A stretch of DNA of 64,000 nt from Guadua angustifolia. Taxonomy: Eukaryota; Streptophyta; Magnoliopsida; Poales; Poaceae. Shown in pieces: positions 10,423-22,600 of this stretch. Where the stretch lies: NCBI GenBank assembly GCA_036346375.1, contig JAYEVE010000319.1, forward strand, positions 1 through 64,000, read 5' to 3'. The notes under the pieces are model-generated. The model was given only the letters and a program-made list of their open reading frames with translations. It did no database searches and was not told the origin of the DNA. Made by a program: the position numbers and the translations under genes. The first letter of the stretch is position 1. Each line of letters begins with the position of its first letter.

Positions 10423-12065
10423 TGAAAGACCATGTGGAGGTCTATCCTTGTGTGTGATGAGTAATTGACAAGTGTTGAGCTTGGTTTGATTTGAAATGGA
10501 TTTGAAGCAATTTGAGTGTTGGTTGGTTTTCTTAGTGCTATCGGCCTGGGGGCGGTAGCACCGAACCATTGAGTAAAATTATGAGTGATTAATGATTTTG
10601 AGATAATCATTGAAAATCTTTGTGGGCATTGCTATGTGAAAGGTTTTCCTTGTCTTTGATGGTTGCAGGGCGACGGTGCTAGGTCATGGTGAGGCGGAGG
10701 ATGACCGGGACTAGGCGAGAGCGTCGGAGGTCAGACGGTCGGGAGATCGCCGGAAGATGATCGGAGGCGGAGTCCGGCAAGCCAAGAAGATAAGGAAAGG
10801 AGATGATGCTAGCTAGATGCCGCATGGATCAATGAGGGCCGTCGGATTGCGGTCTAGTTGATAGGTTAGCGGGTCTAGGTAGTATGCTTTGAAAACCGTG
10901 CAAGAAAACCCGGTATGTGTGTGGGTTTTGGGTTAGCCCTTGCATGGCTGTGTGAGTGGGTCAATTCTAGCCCTTAGATGAGTGTCCTAGGGTTGAGGGA
11001 CTCATCCAAGGGTGGTAGGTGGCCCAAGAGTTGTATAAATAGGGGTGAAGGGGTGGCCTCCTCCCCTTGAAGGTTTGAGTTGCTCCTTTGAGCTTTGCCC
11101 ACATGAAGTGAGGCTTTGTAAACCTTCCCATCAGAAATACAAAGAAATTTCTTTGCATCATTGTGAATTTAAATTCTGCAATTACATTATGTCTTTACTT
11201 TACGCAATTTAAATTCAGCATTTACATTACGCATTTACTTTCCGCAATCAACATTCATGCAATTTGGATTTGCCTCCCCTTCTTCTAAATGCTGATCTTG
11301 GATGTTTTGAGTGTGTTCATATGGTTTTACATCTCTTTTGCACTCTTTGATTGAGTAGAGATCATCTTTTCTTTCAAGTTCCAGTTCTGTCCAGAACTTG
11401 TTCTTCGCGCAGCAGTTAGTCTTTGATTTTTAGAAAAATCTAAAAAAATCCTTTTTGTGTGATTCTTATTGGAGATTGTGCGGGACTCCTATATCCATCT
11501 ACAGAAAAACTTTGGAGTTCACTGGTTTCATAGTTTGGGTGCCATGAGGTGAAAACCGAGCCCCAAATTTTCTGGTTGAAGTTCCTAACTGTCTGTGTTC
11601 ATAGATTTATGATGATTTTTATACATGGCTTTTTGATCTGAAATTTAGTGGAGAGCTTCACGACTCATCTTCTCATATGGAGAAAATTTCTCATAATTTT
11701 GTGAGCAGCAGAAACCTACCAACCTCCTGTTCAAATTAAAGACAGATTCTGGAAATATCTGCTTTTGCTTTTCTAAAAGAGACTTTTGTGTCTTGGCTTG
11801 ATCTCTTTTAGAAAAGAAGTATTTGAATTGATTCCTCTCCTTTTTGGACACTTGACAACCAGGATTGTGATTGAAAATCCCTCACATATTTTATGGATCA
11901 CATCCATGTAAGCTAGGGTTGCACATAGTTGTCTAGTCGTTCCGGTTTTTGCGGGTTTTTCACGATTTCCTTTGCGCGATCTTTTCACGGTTTTAGTTGG
12001 AGTATTTTGGGGGAAAATTTAATTGGGAAAATTTAATTGCGACCATTCACCCCCCCTCTGTTCGC
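10423..12065 (+). repeat. Solo LTR K1 (inserted in C leader)
   Basis: A 1.64-kb unit starting TGAAAGACCATG and ending CACCCCCCCTCTGTTCGC, present again in inverted orientation at 37147-38544. It has a TATA box (TATAAATA, 11034-11041). No coding region or second LTR is nearby, so it is read as a solo LTR. The flanks CAAAAC and TAAAAT could be an eroded target duplication. K1 has about 245 bp (around 11160-11402, with a doubled AATTTAAATTC motif) that the other copy lacks. Its C-rich end resembles the LTR ends of copia A and B. The 3' end GC is non-canonical. Confidence 0.65.
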
Positions 12066-12174
12066 TAAAATACCAGATTGAATCTAAAGGTTGAATTTTT
12101 GTGGAGGATTTTCGATTTTGGACAGAAAACAAAAACTAATCTAGGGTACTGAATCTCTCACCGAGCAACTTAGC
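12066..12174 (-). other. 5' end of C leader
   Basis: Short non-coding stretch between K1 and the PBS of C. No other feature seen. Confidence 0.5.
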
Positions 12175-12186
12175 GCTCTGATACCA
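12175..12186 (-). other. Primer-binding site of C (tRNA-Met type)
   Basis: Complement reads TGGTATCAGAGC, the initiator tRNA-Met complementary sequence used by many plant retrotransposons. It lies two bases inside the right LTR, which fixes the element as minus-strand. Confidence 0.9.
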
Positions 12187-12188
12187 CC

Positions 12189-13144
12189 TGATGTGACTTT
12201 GGGTCCCGATCTTTCGATGAGAGTGATAACGTCGATTTGGAAGAATTGACTTTGACGATCCGACTACAACGTACGATGACGATGCGCCTTAGCAATCGCT
12301 AAACCAACTCCAGAGGGTTATTGATCTTGCCATTGGCACGATCAATCTGAACACGATGTTCGATTCCTGCATGCAATCGAAAAACAAGCAAGAACAATGG
12401 TAAAGCAATCTGAAATTGCGAATATGAATGAAGGATTGATAAGGTGGGGTTTTGAAACAAGGAGCTTCTTAGGCGGCTGTTGAGCACGTCTGGAAGACTC
12501 AAAATAGTAGCAATGGCTAAACTATCAAATAAACAAAACCCAAGTCTCTACGGTGGCCTATTGCCTTTATTATATAGCGGAGGGAGGGAGGTGGATACTA
12601 AACACTAGGCAATATGGGACTAAACTTGTAGCCATGCAACTTGGGCTTCATGGGCCGGAGGTGGGAGGAAGCCCTAGGGTTACATGGGCTTTGGGCCCAA
12701 AAGAAAAGCTGGCGCAGCACCCGGAGTTTCTGGCCCGCGACACTCTTCTGCGTTTTCCTGTTGCTTCAGGATGAATTTGGCATTGGGGCTGGATCCATTC
12801 GAAAGCTTATCTCCTAAGCTTTCAAACGGGTGGTCGCACGCTGAAAACGGAGTCCGGGAGCGCAAGTTATGTCCGTTTGAAGTACTGCTGCTCCTGGATG
12901 GCCGAACCGGACTTGTCGACGAATTGGGCTTGATCTTGGGCCTTCCTTGGCGCGTGGGCTGTCCTCGGTGGATGATCTTGACGTGCTGGTCCAGCAAAGA
13001 TGGGTGAAAATGCCTTGCTTCGGATTAAACCCTCCAGCCGTCGTTGACGTAGTAGCGGCCGAAACAGCGACGGTCGGGGACGAAGTAGCGGTCGTAGGGG
13101 AAGAAGGGGCAGCGGTTGTATCCATGGAAGTGATGTCCTCATCA
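12189..13144 (-). repeat. C 5' LTR (right copy)
   Basis: 956 bp, starting TGATGTGAC and ending CCTCATCA on the plus strand, so the termini form the short inverted repeat TGAT/ATCA. A TATA-like CTATATAATA lies on the minus strand (12568-12577). Open frames in it (12680-13248 and others) are not genes. Confidence 0.92.
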
Positions 13145-15840
13145 ATAGGAGAAGCAGGCCCTAGGAAAGAGAGAAGCAAAAGGAAAGAGAGGTGGGAAAA
13201 AGAAAAAGGAAAGAAAAAGGAAAAAATGAGAAAATTCCAAATTTTCAAATTTAGATTTTCTAAGGTAGTAATTTGTATTTTTCTTTAGAAAAATAATTTT
13301 AAGCATTTTAGAAAATCGTGTTCTCTTTTTCTTTGAATTTAATCTTTTGAGAGTTTGTTCTTTTCCATACGAATTTAAATTGAAGCGATTCGGATTTCTA
13401 AATTTTTCTAAAATCAAGCTCTCTATTTTGCTAAATTTTATTTGATTTTTGGAGTTTCTTTTGTCTCTTCTTTGAATTTATTTTGAATCTTGGTATTCAC
13501 TTTATTAGATATTGAAGTACTGGGAGCTTTCAAGGGTGAAGAGTTAACTCAAGCTCAAAGTCCAAACTAAGTTCAAGAGTTGTTCTAAGGCAAGTTGTGC
13601 TTTGCTTATGTTGAATCTAGTTTTACAAATGCCATATTGTTTTAATCTAATACATGTTATTTTCTGCGTATAACTGTTGGCAAGTAGCAAGAGGCCGTGA
13701 GGTAGGGTGGGTTTGTGAGACATTGGATTGGTATGATGATGTGTGAATGAAAGTGATTTGATTAGTGATTATATGTGTACAGATAGTGGTTATTATGAAT
13801 AATTGGAAGGCTTGGTTCAGTCAATTAAAGACTTAACCTTATAAACTATTGAACTAGGCCAATTATACAATCACATGTCTGTTATAGGCCATTAGAGAGT
13901 CCGGATTTGTATATTCGGGTCCCGACAGTCTCTGACTTGTGGGCCTAGTAGTTAGTATTAATGACATTTGTTAATTTAGTTAAGTATGGTTAAGCGTAAT
14001 TAGTTTATAGCATATGGCCCTGAGTAGAATAAGTGAATAGTTTTATAACTTTAACCAGTTTTTGAAAATATGTCACTAACATGTGGACCCCATCTGTTAG
14101 CCCTAGGAAAGAATAATAAAAAAACTCACATGTAAGTCCCACCTATTAACCTCTCCGAGAGAAGAATCCTTTTCCTTAATTGAAAAATATGTTTTCAAAC
14201 CTAAAGGAAATACTCCTTCTCTGTTAGAAGATGTAATATATGAGAATATGCCTTCAAGTCATCCCCTCCTTTTCTTGTCTAGGATTTTCTCAACAAGCAA
14301 AATTCAAATCTATATAACTTTTACATACAAACTCTACTTTCTAAATTTTTCTAAAATGAAGATTTTCTTAATCTGCAAAATATTTGAATTTGAGTTCTGT
14401 TTATATTCTTTTAGTTCTTATTTATGCTTGTCGATATGAATTGTATAGACACCGACGTCCTGAAGAATTCTCTCATCAAACCAGAAGGCGATCAAGTTCA
14501 ATGAGCAAGACAAACACCCAGTTTGATCATATTTGAATCCATATGTCACTGTTATATAAGTTGTTTTTAAAACTATAATTTATGTGTGTAATTTCGGTAA
14601 AAATTACTATGTTGTTAAGGATAATAGATGTTGTATCCAATTGTTACATTCTCCATACCTTGATAATTTCATGCCTTCACCATTATTGCCCTAATAACAC
14701 TATTCATTGTCCTTACATATTAAAGGTGGAATGGTAGAGTAGAAATAATCATTAGATGCTTAGTTATGCTTATACCGATATTAAATCATTAGTTTGGATG
14801 ATAATCAAAATATTCAAATGGGACTTACTTGCGATGTGGTTTAGAGGAAGAACCTCGGATATTTTTTAGTAAAAATGAAGTGAGAAACATATTTTAGACT
14901 TGGACGAGTGGTTATTAGGAAAGGTGCAGTGCCGCGAGGAATGTGGCACCTCGCCTAAGTCACTAAGGATCGATCCTTTGTTCTATTGACCTAAGTATTT
15001 TTGTACAACAACATATCTAAAATAGGATAGACCTAGCATAATAAGTTGCCATGTTCTAACAATTTAGTCATGAGGTTGTAGTGGTAAGTAGAAATTAGAC
15101 TAGTGCAGGCTCGTAGGGGCTTTTGTTCCAACTAAAAAGCTTACTAACACAACTATGAGCTATTAAGGTTGGAGAGTGCTCCACACCTTAAGAGACAGAT
15201 CATAGGGTGGTGATTGTTATAACCGACAATGTAAAAGTTTTGTCATGATCTCTCAATTGCATGCTAAAGGAAGCATGTAGTGGCCAACATTATGAGATGA
15301 TCATGTCGTGTGGATAAAGCAGTACAATCTCCATAGAGTGTAAATCTATTCGAATAGCTATGTTCCTAGTCATGAACATCACTTGGTAGATTCTCGCAAT
15401 AAGTAATTTTTTGTTTTTGAAACTTGTTTGGGAATGTATGGATTGAGAATCCATGCACAGTTTGGCTAGTAAGAGGATTTTGTCGAGTTTTAATGTTGTG
15501 GCAGGATGCCACTAGTTGTCTATGATACTTATGCTTATTATTACCTACATAACGATGTCAAATACTCTTATAAATTCCATTTGCAATCTACTATTTGTTA
15601 TTGTTAAATAAATCTTGCTTTGTGCAAAATTTAAGAACATGGTAGGTAACTATTCGCTTGACATAGCCTTACATACTATATACCTTTGTTTAAAAGTCTT
15701 GCGGAGTACGATTTTTGTACTCAACCATGGCTTGTTGAATATATTTAGAGGATGGAGTTGAAGACCTATCATGCAGTTACTTTTATGCCTCAGGCTTCGG
15801 TGACAAAGATGACACTTTCTAGGTTGCCTCCAATTAGTTG
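13145..15840. other. Non-coding repeat-like DNA (H, left part)
   Basis: About 2.7 kb with no convincing gene, in which element E is inserted. It contains AT-rich stretches, two copies of a CCCTAGGAAAGA motif (about 13158 and 14100), and, near its right end, a stretch (15690-15800) resembling the non-coding part of a large-LTR gypsy element. The sequence resumes at 46374 after E. Together they may be an old LTR ending at about 46671. No RT or gag reading frame was found, so the class is uncertain. Confidence 0.4.
15836..15840. repeat. Target-site duplication of E, left
   Basis: AGTTG directly before the TGACGAATACTC start of E, matched by AGTTG at 46369-46373. Confidence 0.9.
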
Positions 15841-16838
15841 TGACGAATACTCATACCATGGGTACCCCCAGCAGCCCGGAACGACAAATGGGTTGCCCCA
15901 AACCCAGCTCTGGCCGAAGGCCCTACTGGGCCACGAAGGACACTCATCCCCGACCAAATCAATCAAGGGGCGGTCGAACACCTGTCCCAGGTCGGACGCC
16001 CCACGAGCTCCGACCTGACCGACCAAGGGGGGTCCGACCCCCGCCATGGGCCGGGCGTCCCGCAAGCTCCAACCAAGCTGAGACAATCTCTACCTGGGGA
16101 CGGGCGCCAGACCGTCGCCAGTCAACCTCGAGTTGACCACCTGCCCCACGGGCGCGACGGCTCGGAATGACTGTGCGGGGGCAGGTGGCTCCTTCCCAAG
16201 GTGGCGAGAAGGTTGCCGGAGTCAAGCACCAGTCTCGTCATCCCGTCACGCACAGTGGGAGGATGCGCTCCTTCCCGAGGCCACGCCAGAGCCAGGCGCT
16301 ACGACGTCAGCACCTGGCAAGCGCGCAGAGGGTAGGTGCGCCAACTCCCGACGGAGCAGAAAACCATGCCACTCGGCGTGTCTACCGACCCCGCATGGAG
16401 CGAATAGGCACCGATCAATCGTCGAGACCGAAGACCAGACTCCTAGACGTAGGACACCCCATCCTTTCTTTTCCAATTTCCTGTGTAACCTGCCCCCTCC
16501 GACTATATAAAGGGAGGCAGGACCCTCCGGGAAGGGGACGGCTTTTGACAGCTTTTACAATACACAGCTCGAACGCTCCTATAGCTTTGAGTCCATAGCA
16601 TTCCTGAGCTCCCGAGCCCTTCCCACTCGCACGAGGCACTCAAGGCCAGCCCTTAGCCCTCGCTTGTAACACTGCGATCCTCTCGCACCCAAAGCAATCT
16701 GAGAATCACCACGAATGGAAGTAGGGACATTCGCCCGAACCAAGATACACCTTGGGCTCCCGAGTCTAACCATTCAAGGAGAGGGAACACGCGGCCCCTA
16801 GGCTACAAATTTACTTGCCGGTATTCGAAACACCGACA
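15841..16838 (+). repeat. E 5' LTR
   Basis: 998 bp, TGACGAATACTCATACC at the start and GAAACACCGACA at the end. TATA box TATATAAA at 16505-16512. Homologous to 55924-56853 (F 3' LTR) and to 50534-51100 (truncated F 5' LTR). Confidence 0.92.
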
Positions 16839-16858
16839 GTTGGCGCGCCATGTAGGGG
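16839..16858 (+). other. Primer-binding site of E
   Basis: GTTGGCGCGCCATGTAGGGG directly after the LTR. F and G carry near-identical sequence in the same place. Confidence 0.8.
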
Positions 16859-16904
16859 TCTCGTGCGTCATATTCGTGATCTCCGGATTTCCATTCACTT
16901 CCTT

Positions 16905-17642
16905 GATGGCTTCCTTCACCAATGATGGCGCATTGGCGTCGAAGAGCTGGATCCGCTTCGGCGCCCTCGACTTCGTCGCCACTCTGGCGGGAGAGCTAGT
17001 GCTCATCCCTGCCGCCTCTCCGGACCAGGCTTCCGCTAGGGGCCTAGACTCCATCGCCAACAACCATGGCAACCTCCGCCTCGAGGCCCCCGCGCGGACC
17101 CCGACGCTAGAGCCCATCAGGCGCTGCGCCATCTCTGGCGGCAGCGCATGTGAGCTCAAGCGGGTGGCGACGCCGCCCCCCGCAGGCTCGCAGCTCGTGG
17201 CAATGACCGGCTATAGGCCGGCTTCCGTCCACGACTTATCGAGACTCCTCCAACTCCGACACGGAGCGTATTGCGGACGGACCGCACTCCCGCGAGTGCA
17301 ACATGGCGGGAGTGGGCGACCCGCCGCAACCCTGTGAGATTCGGGGTTATCCTCCAGCCAAGACCAAGCGCAGGAGGCGGAGTATCGGCGTGAATGCGCT
17401 GGCGCCTCCAGCTCGCCGCGCCGAGCTCCAAAGAATAGCTGATGAGCTGGAGGCTCAAGGGCCGAAGCTTGACAAACTCAGCTGACTGGAGCAGAGTCAC
17501 CGAGCCCCCACTTGTGTCTGCGGCGGCGGCGCACGTCAGGTGCATCGTCAGCTGGCCGAGGGGTCTAACGGCCTTCCTTTCTTCCCCCACGCTAGCCGAA
17601 GCGTCGCCCTTGGCCGTAATGTTGCTCATGGCATCCCGGATT
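16905..17642 (+). pseudogene. Gag start of E, truncated by B
   Basis: From about 16905 the frame reads MASFTNDGALASKSWIRFG and continues LDFVATLAGELVLIP. Element F has a close counterpart at about 51160 (SFTHDGASTSTNWIRFG), so this is a shared family sequence next to the LTR. The frame continues to about 17337, then breaks. It is Ala/Arg-rich and without a recognisable retrotrans_gag core. The region ends where the B LTR stub begins (about 17642). Confidence 0.5.
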
Positions 17643-17737
17643 ACATTAAGATTTGGACACAAGTATAAAATTAGTTTAGAGATTAAAATTTGAAGAAGCC
17701 TAATTCACCCCCCCTCTTGGGCATCCGAGTCCTTACA
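17642..17737 (+). repeat. B 5' LTR, U5 stub only
   Basis: About 95 bp that end CCGAGTCCTTACA just before the PBS. Motif order (AATTCACCCCCCC, then the ACA end) matches the end of the A LTR. The rest of the LTR is missing. To the left is E gag sequence. Confidence 0.65.
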
Positions 17738-17739
17738 TG

Positions 17740-17751
17740 TGGTATCAGAGC
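17740..17751 (+). other. Primer-binding site of B (tRNA-Met type)
   Basis: TGGTATCAGAGC two bases after the LTR end. Confidence 0.92.
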
Positions 17752-17795
17752 TAGGGCTCTCACTAAATAGACTTCACCGTCTTGAGAGTGATCGG

Positions 17796-19649
17796 ATGAC
17801 CATGGAGGATTTTAGGCACCTAGGTGATGCACCTTTATTTGATAGCATGAACTACAATCATTGGAAAATTCGCATGTCATGCTATCTCCAAGCCATGGAT
17901 TATCATGTTTGGCGGATTGTAGATGTTGGTTTTTCTCCTCCAAAGAACTCCAAGGTTCTAACCATTGAGGATGAGAAAAACTCGCATCTCAACGCTCTTG
18001 CTATTGATGCTTTATTTAGTGTTTTGAGCGTAGATGAGCAAAAGAAGTGAGCCATCTTCTTAACGCTCATGATGTGTGGATGCAAATTCAAAGAAACCAC
18101 AACAAGTCCATTGATCAAGAAGATGCAATTCAAGAATGGACTTCAAGTGATGATTTCTCCACATTAAGCTCCGATGATGATGAGTGCTCTTCATCTCCTA
18201 CTTCACCTCATTGCTTCACGGCTGAAGGTAATGATGAGGTAGTTGACAATGAGCCCTCCCATGATGAATTGATACATATGATTGGTAGGCTCCATGATTC
18301 CCTTGAGAAGGAGATAAGGAAATCATATGACTTGTCTCAAAAAGTCAATTTGCTTCAAAAGTCATATGATGCCTTAAAGGGAGATCATGAAAATCTCCTC
18401 CTCAAGAGTGTTAATGCTAGCAAGGTGGATGTAGATTTAAGCTGCATCATTCTAGATGATTTGTCTTATTTAGATGTCATTCTATCCACATCATCTAGAA
18501 ATAATATATCCACTTCTTGTGATGATTTATTTGACATACCATGCTGCTCTAGTGCTAAGGTGGATGCTTACATGACTTGTGATCTATTAGATGATGTGTC
18601 TTGTTTAGATTCCACTCCTAATACTTCATCTAACAATAATAGCTCCAACTTATGTGATGAAATTCTTGGCACTAGTGCAAATACTTCCATTTCAAATATG
18701 TCTTGTAATGAGATGAATAATGTGCCTAACTCTCGAACTTAATTGCTCCAATTTCCTCTAGTACTTGCTATACTAACCTTGTTGTAGAGGAAAACAAAGA
18801 GCTCAAGGCTCAAGTTGAAAAATTGAGAAAGGACTTGGAGAAATGCTACAGAGGGAAAGCCAACCTAAATGCCGTCTTGGGCAACCAAAAATATGATAAG
18901 GATAAGAAGGGTCTTGGTTTCATCCCTAAGAAGAGCAATCACAAGACAAGACACTTCAAGCCCGCTTCAAGCCCGCCAAGACCAAAGGAAGTTGCTCCAA
19001 GCCCCAAGCTAACAAGATGAGGAACATTCAATGCTTTGGATGCAATAAGTTAGGGCACCTTGCCTCAGCGTGTCCTTACAAAGTGGAGACCAAGAAAATA
19101 TCCATCAAGAGTCAAACCGGCAAGGAGCAAGTCAAGAAGAAGAAAGCCTCAAAGCCAACTTGCTACAATTGCCGAGAAAAAGGGCACATTGGTAAAGAGT
19201 GTCCTTATGGTAAAACTCCTAAGCCCATCCTTGTCAATGATCATTATATGCTTAGGAGAGATAAATATGGCAATTTGTTTGCTAAAAATGTTAGTCTAAC
19301 CAAAAATAATGTTAAGGCTATTTGGGTGGCAAAACACATAATTCATGACAATTCTCTTGGGGAGCAAGGGGACACCTTGGGTAAGAAAGAAACTGGGAGT
19401 TTACCCAAAGATGGTGGTAGGATAAGCCCCAAGGTGAATTTTGTAAAGAAGGGTGTGCTTTGCCTCCTTACTAAAAATTCAAAACACATGGCTAACCAAC
19501 TTACTAAGTGCCCCAAAATGAATTCCAAAAGTAGTAAGTCTTGCTATTCTCATATTGATACTAAGAACAAGACATCTACTCGGGGACCCAAATACATTAT
19601 GACTAACACTCATGGACCCAACAAGAATTGGGTACCCAAATGTGCTTAA
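17796..19649 (+). pseudogene. Copia-type gag (B), frameshifted
   Basis: Nucleocapsid/capsid protein of a copia element. Start taken at MTMEDFRHLGD (about 17796), because an upstream ATG overlaps the PBS. The N-terminal part has the copia gag pattern (FDSMNYNHWKIRMSCYLQ, then DYHVWRIVDVG). A stop at 18048-18050 and frame changes near 18050, 18740-18822 and 19017 break the gene. A Ser/Asp-rich middle with coiled-coil-like stretches follows. Two CCHC zinc knuckles are clear: CFGCNKLGHLASAC and CYNCREKGHIGKEC. It ends GPNKNWVPKCA at 19649, the same end as the A gag. No pol follows. Confidence 0.85.
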
Positions 19650-22492
19650 AGTGCTTAATAGGTTTTGAAGAGGCATTGAAGGACTTGGCACGTGCATGAA
19701 TGAGGTGGAGTCACCATCAACCATTTGAGGCCAAGCATGAAGATATACAAGCCACCATCATGTACCAATGCCACTTCGGTAACAATTTAAATTCAAGCAC
19801 TTTACCTTGTGTATGTAATCACATTTCAATACATATCATGAAAAATTATTCTATCCTTCATGCTCTTATTCAAAACTCCAATATTGTTTTATGAGCTAAA
19901 TGATAACCATGTATATCACATCTCTATGTGTGCCCATATTTATATAAGTGCTAATATATTTTTAAAATCAAGCCATTTAGCCAAAAGTGAAAAATCTTAG
20001 TAACTATTACTAATCTTGTGAAAAACTAGTTGAAAAATGTATACAAATGCTTTCAAAATGTTTTCCAATGGTTTTGGTTTTACAAAAACTAATTTCAAAA
20101 GAAAATAAGTTTTTAGCCCAAAAACTAGTTACTAGTATCTTGTTTTGGCTTTAAATTTATAATTTTCATAGAATAAATTGTAAAATGATTTTGAATATAG
20201 CTCCAAAATGAAAAACATTGAGTTGGTCACTCTTAATAATTTTCGTATTCAAAAGACTTTTAAAAGACCAATCTATCAAAAGTTATTTGATTTTGAAACT
20301 CACCAAAAAAAACTATGCTTGACCTATATTAGTCACAGTCTTACACTTTGTGAGTTTCATCTCTTGGACCGGATTCTAAGCCATATCTTGGTTCAAAACG
20401 GTATTTCTAACCCAAACATACCAATTCCAATTAAATATGTTCTTATTTGCTTCATTTGATACCTTTTAGAATAATGATTGAAAACCATATGCATGCATAT
20501 GCTTCATATGAGTCTCTTTGGTCAAAAGTCAAAATTTTTGTTTAAAAGGCCAATATTTGTGAAAATCTTTATAAAAGTTCTCAAATATGTATTTCAAATG
20601 TTTTACAATACTTTCAGAATAAAAATTTCTATTTTAGAAACAAAATAGCAAATTTGGCCTCAAATGGATCATATAAGATCTTGATTTTGGATTAAATGAA
20701 ATATTATCATAAGTTAAAATCTATTGAGTTTTTGAAAAAGTGGTCAATACAAAACTTGTAGGGTTGGTTATTTTAAGCATTTCTTTAGTTCAAAGTTTTT
20801 CCAAACGTCTAACCATTCAAAAGCTATAGCTATTTGAATTTGGCCAAACTTATTCATTTGACCCAAAATGACCCATTGTTGTATTTTTTGGGTTTTGATA
20901 TTTGAGTTGGATTTCTTTGTGCTTCTTGGCTTAAAATAGTATTTTTGACTCATACAAAGCTATGAAAGTTCAAATCTCCATAAATTTCAAATCGGATTGC
21001 ATTTTGAGCATTCTTGCAACTTGAACTTCTCTTTTTGCCTACAAAGTGCAATCTGTTATATCTTTAAAAAAAATTTTCTTTTGAGGAAATTCTTTTTGAG
21101 AAACCTTATAAATAGTTCAAAATTCATTTCTGGAAATTTTCAAATTATTTGGACTTTATTTGGAAAAGTTTTGAGTTTTCTCCTATTTGAGTAAAAATCA
21201 TGCCTACAAAGCAAAATTTAACATATCTTTTGACTGGAGACTCCTTTTTGGAAAATTCTTTTTGGAAAAGTTTTTTAGGAGTCTAAAGTATTTTTTTGCA
21301 ATTTTTTAAATAATTTCAACTTCATTTGAAGAAGTTATGAACTTTTCTCCTTTTGATAAAAAGGCTGAAAATTCAAACTTTTGCATGATTTTGAGCTGAT
21401 TTGTGATTTTTGTATCTCAAAATTAAATCATAATTTGAGGGAACCACCTTTGTAATAATTGATCCTCAGTAGTTGGTCTGCTATGCTAAATTTTATCATA
21501 TTTTTTAGACCTCATTTGAGCAGTTTTTCAGGCCTCTTTTAAAGCCTAAATGAAATGTCAAAATCTGAAAATCTGAAATTCTAGTTCATTGAATATTTGT
21601 GGTTTTCATATTTTTAAATTGGTTTCAAGGTGGGAGAATCTCTCAAAACAAAACTTGAGCATATTTAAATAAATTAGCTCCATGATATACTTTATAATCC
21701 TTTTGGAGCTTGTTTAATCAAGTTTTGTATGTTTGAAAGAGAATCTCCTTTTGGTTATGTCATGGTATTAAGTTAATTTTTAATTGACATATAGTGTTGA
21801 TTTCCAAGACAATGAGCTTGTTTTGAAACAAATATGAATATTTTTCTCAAAATTCTAAATCATTTAAAAGCTATGCCTTTTTGAAGTTCACCAAAATATC
21901 TCTTTTGATCTTATTTGGCATACTCTTGCATAAAGTTGGATTTTACGATTTGAATGGATTTGATTATGCTAATAGACTTATAAACATCTCCCTAACTCAT
22001 ATGAAGCCATATAAGTGCAGATTTCCATTCAAAACTCATTTGGTTCTATTTTGAGGATTTGGTGAAAATCTTAATCCTTTATGTGGTTCAAATATATTTT
22101 TCACCATATTTCTCTAAATAAAATTTATTTATTGAAAATTTTTATTGGAAAACCTTCTCTCGTATATGGAGTTCATATTTGAAAATTCTCAAATTTATCT
22201 GAACTCATTTGCAAGATTGTTGACCTTTTTTTTTTATTTAGTGTCAAAACTAAACCTCCAATACTCCTAATGGCCTAATTTTTGAATGGAGGGTGATATT
22301 TGAGAAATTCTTTTTTGAGAAGTCTCTTGGTTGTTCATGGATCATTTCTACAAAATCTCATGGCTATTGGACTTCATTTGATGAAGATTTGACCCAAATT
22401 CAAAATGATCAGCTTGCTAAAATTTCAGGTCTAGGCTGATTGTGGGGCTGTTTTGTGATTGTTGTTTCTTCAAATAGGTTCATAATAAGAGG
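19650..22492 (+). other. B non-coding region after gag
   Basis: 2.8 kb, AT-rich, no gene seen. The part 19895-21180 is the inverted counterpart of 22600-23872 in element A, about 1.27 kb per arm, because A is a related element inserted in the opposite orientation. It has scattered repeats of a motif around GCTATAACTTTTGAA. Confidence 0.7.
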
Positions 22493-22497
22493 AAAGT
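22493..22497. repeat. Target-site duplication of A, left
   Basis: AAAGT directly before the TGTAGGATCGATG end of A, matched by AAAGT at 36539-36543. Confidence 0.9.
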
Positions 22498-22600
22498 TGT
22501 AGGATCGATGATGAGCCTAGAGGGGGGGTGAATAGGCGTTTATAAAATTAATCGCACACTAATTCAATTCGCTCTAATCAACCCTTTATGTCAAAACTTT
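22498..22600 (-). repeat. A 3' LTR stub
   Basis: Plus-strand TGTAGGATCGATGATG to TATGTCAAAACTT, matching the outer 100 bp of the complete LTR at 35317-35415. It then passes directly into internal sequence. The join falls in TCAAAACTT, which is present on both the LTR side and the internal side, as judged from B. Confidence 0.85.

Larger units (their letters stand above)
5990..13144 (-). mobile_element. Element C: non-autonomous Ty3/gypsy retrotransposon
   Basis: Minus-strand element with near-identical LTRs at both ends, a tRNA-Met-type PBS next to the right LTR, a polypurine tract next to the left LTR, a gag gene, and a short polyprotein tail just before the PPT. Protease, RT, RNase H and integrase were not found between gag and the PPT. 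A second long coding-like stretch of unknown identity occupies that space. The left LTR end is lost in the artefact block. The leader is long (8917-12174) and carries solo LTR K1. Because pol is absent, movement would have needed enzymes from another element. Confidence 0.85.

Noticed and set aside
16133..16598. Plus-strand frames in the E LTR
   Set aside because: Lie in an LTR with promoter features; no homologous frame is preserved in the F LTR.
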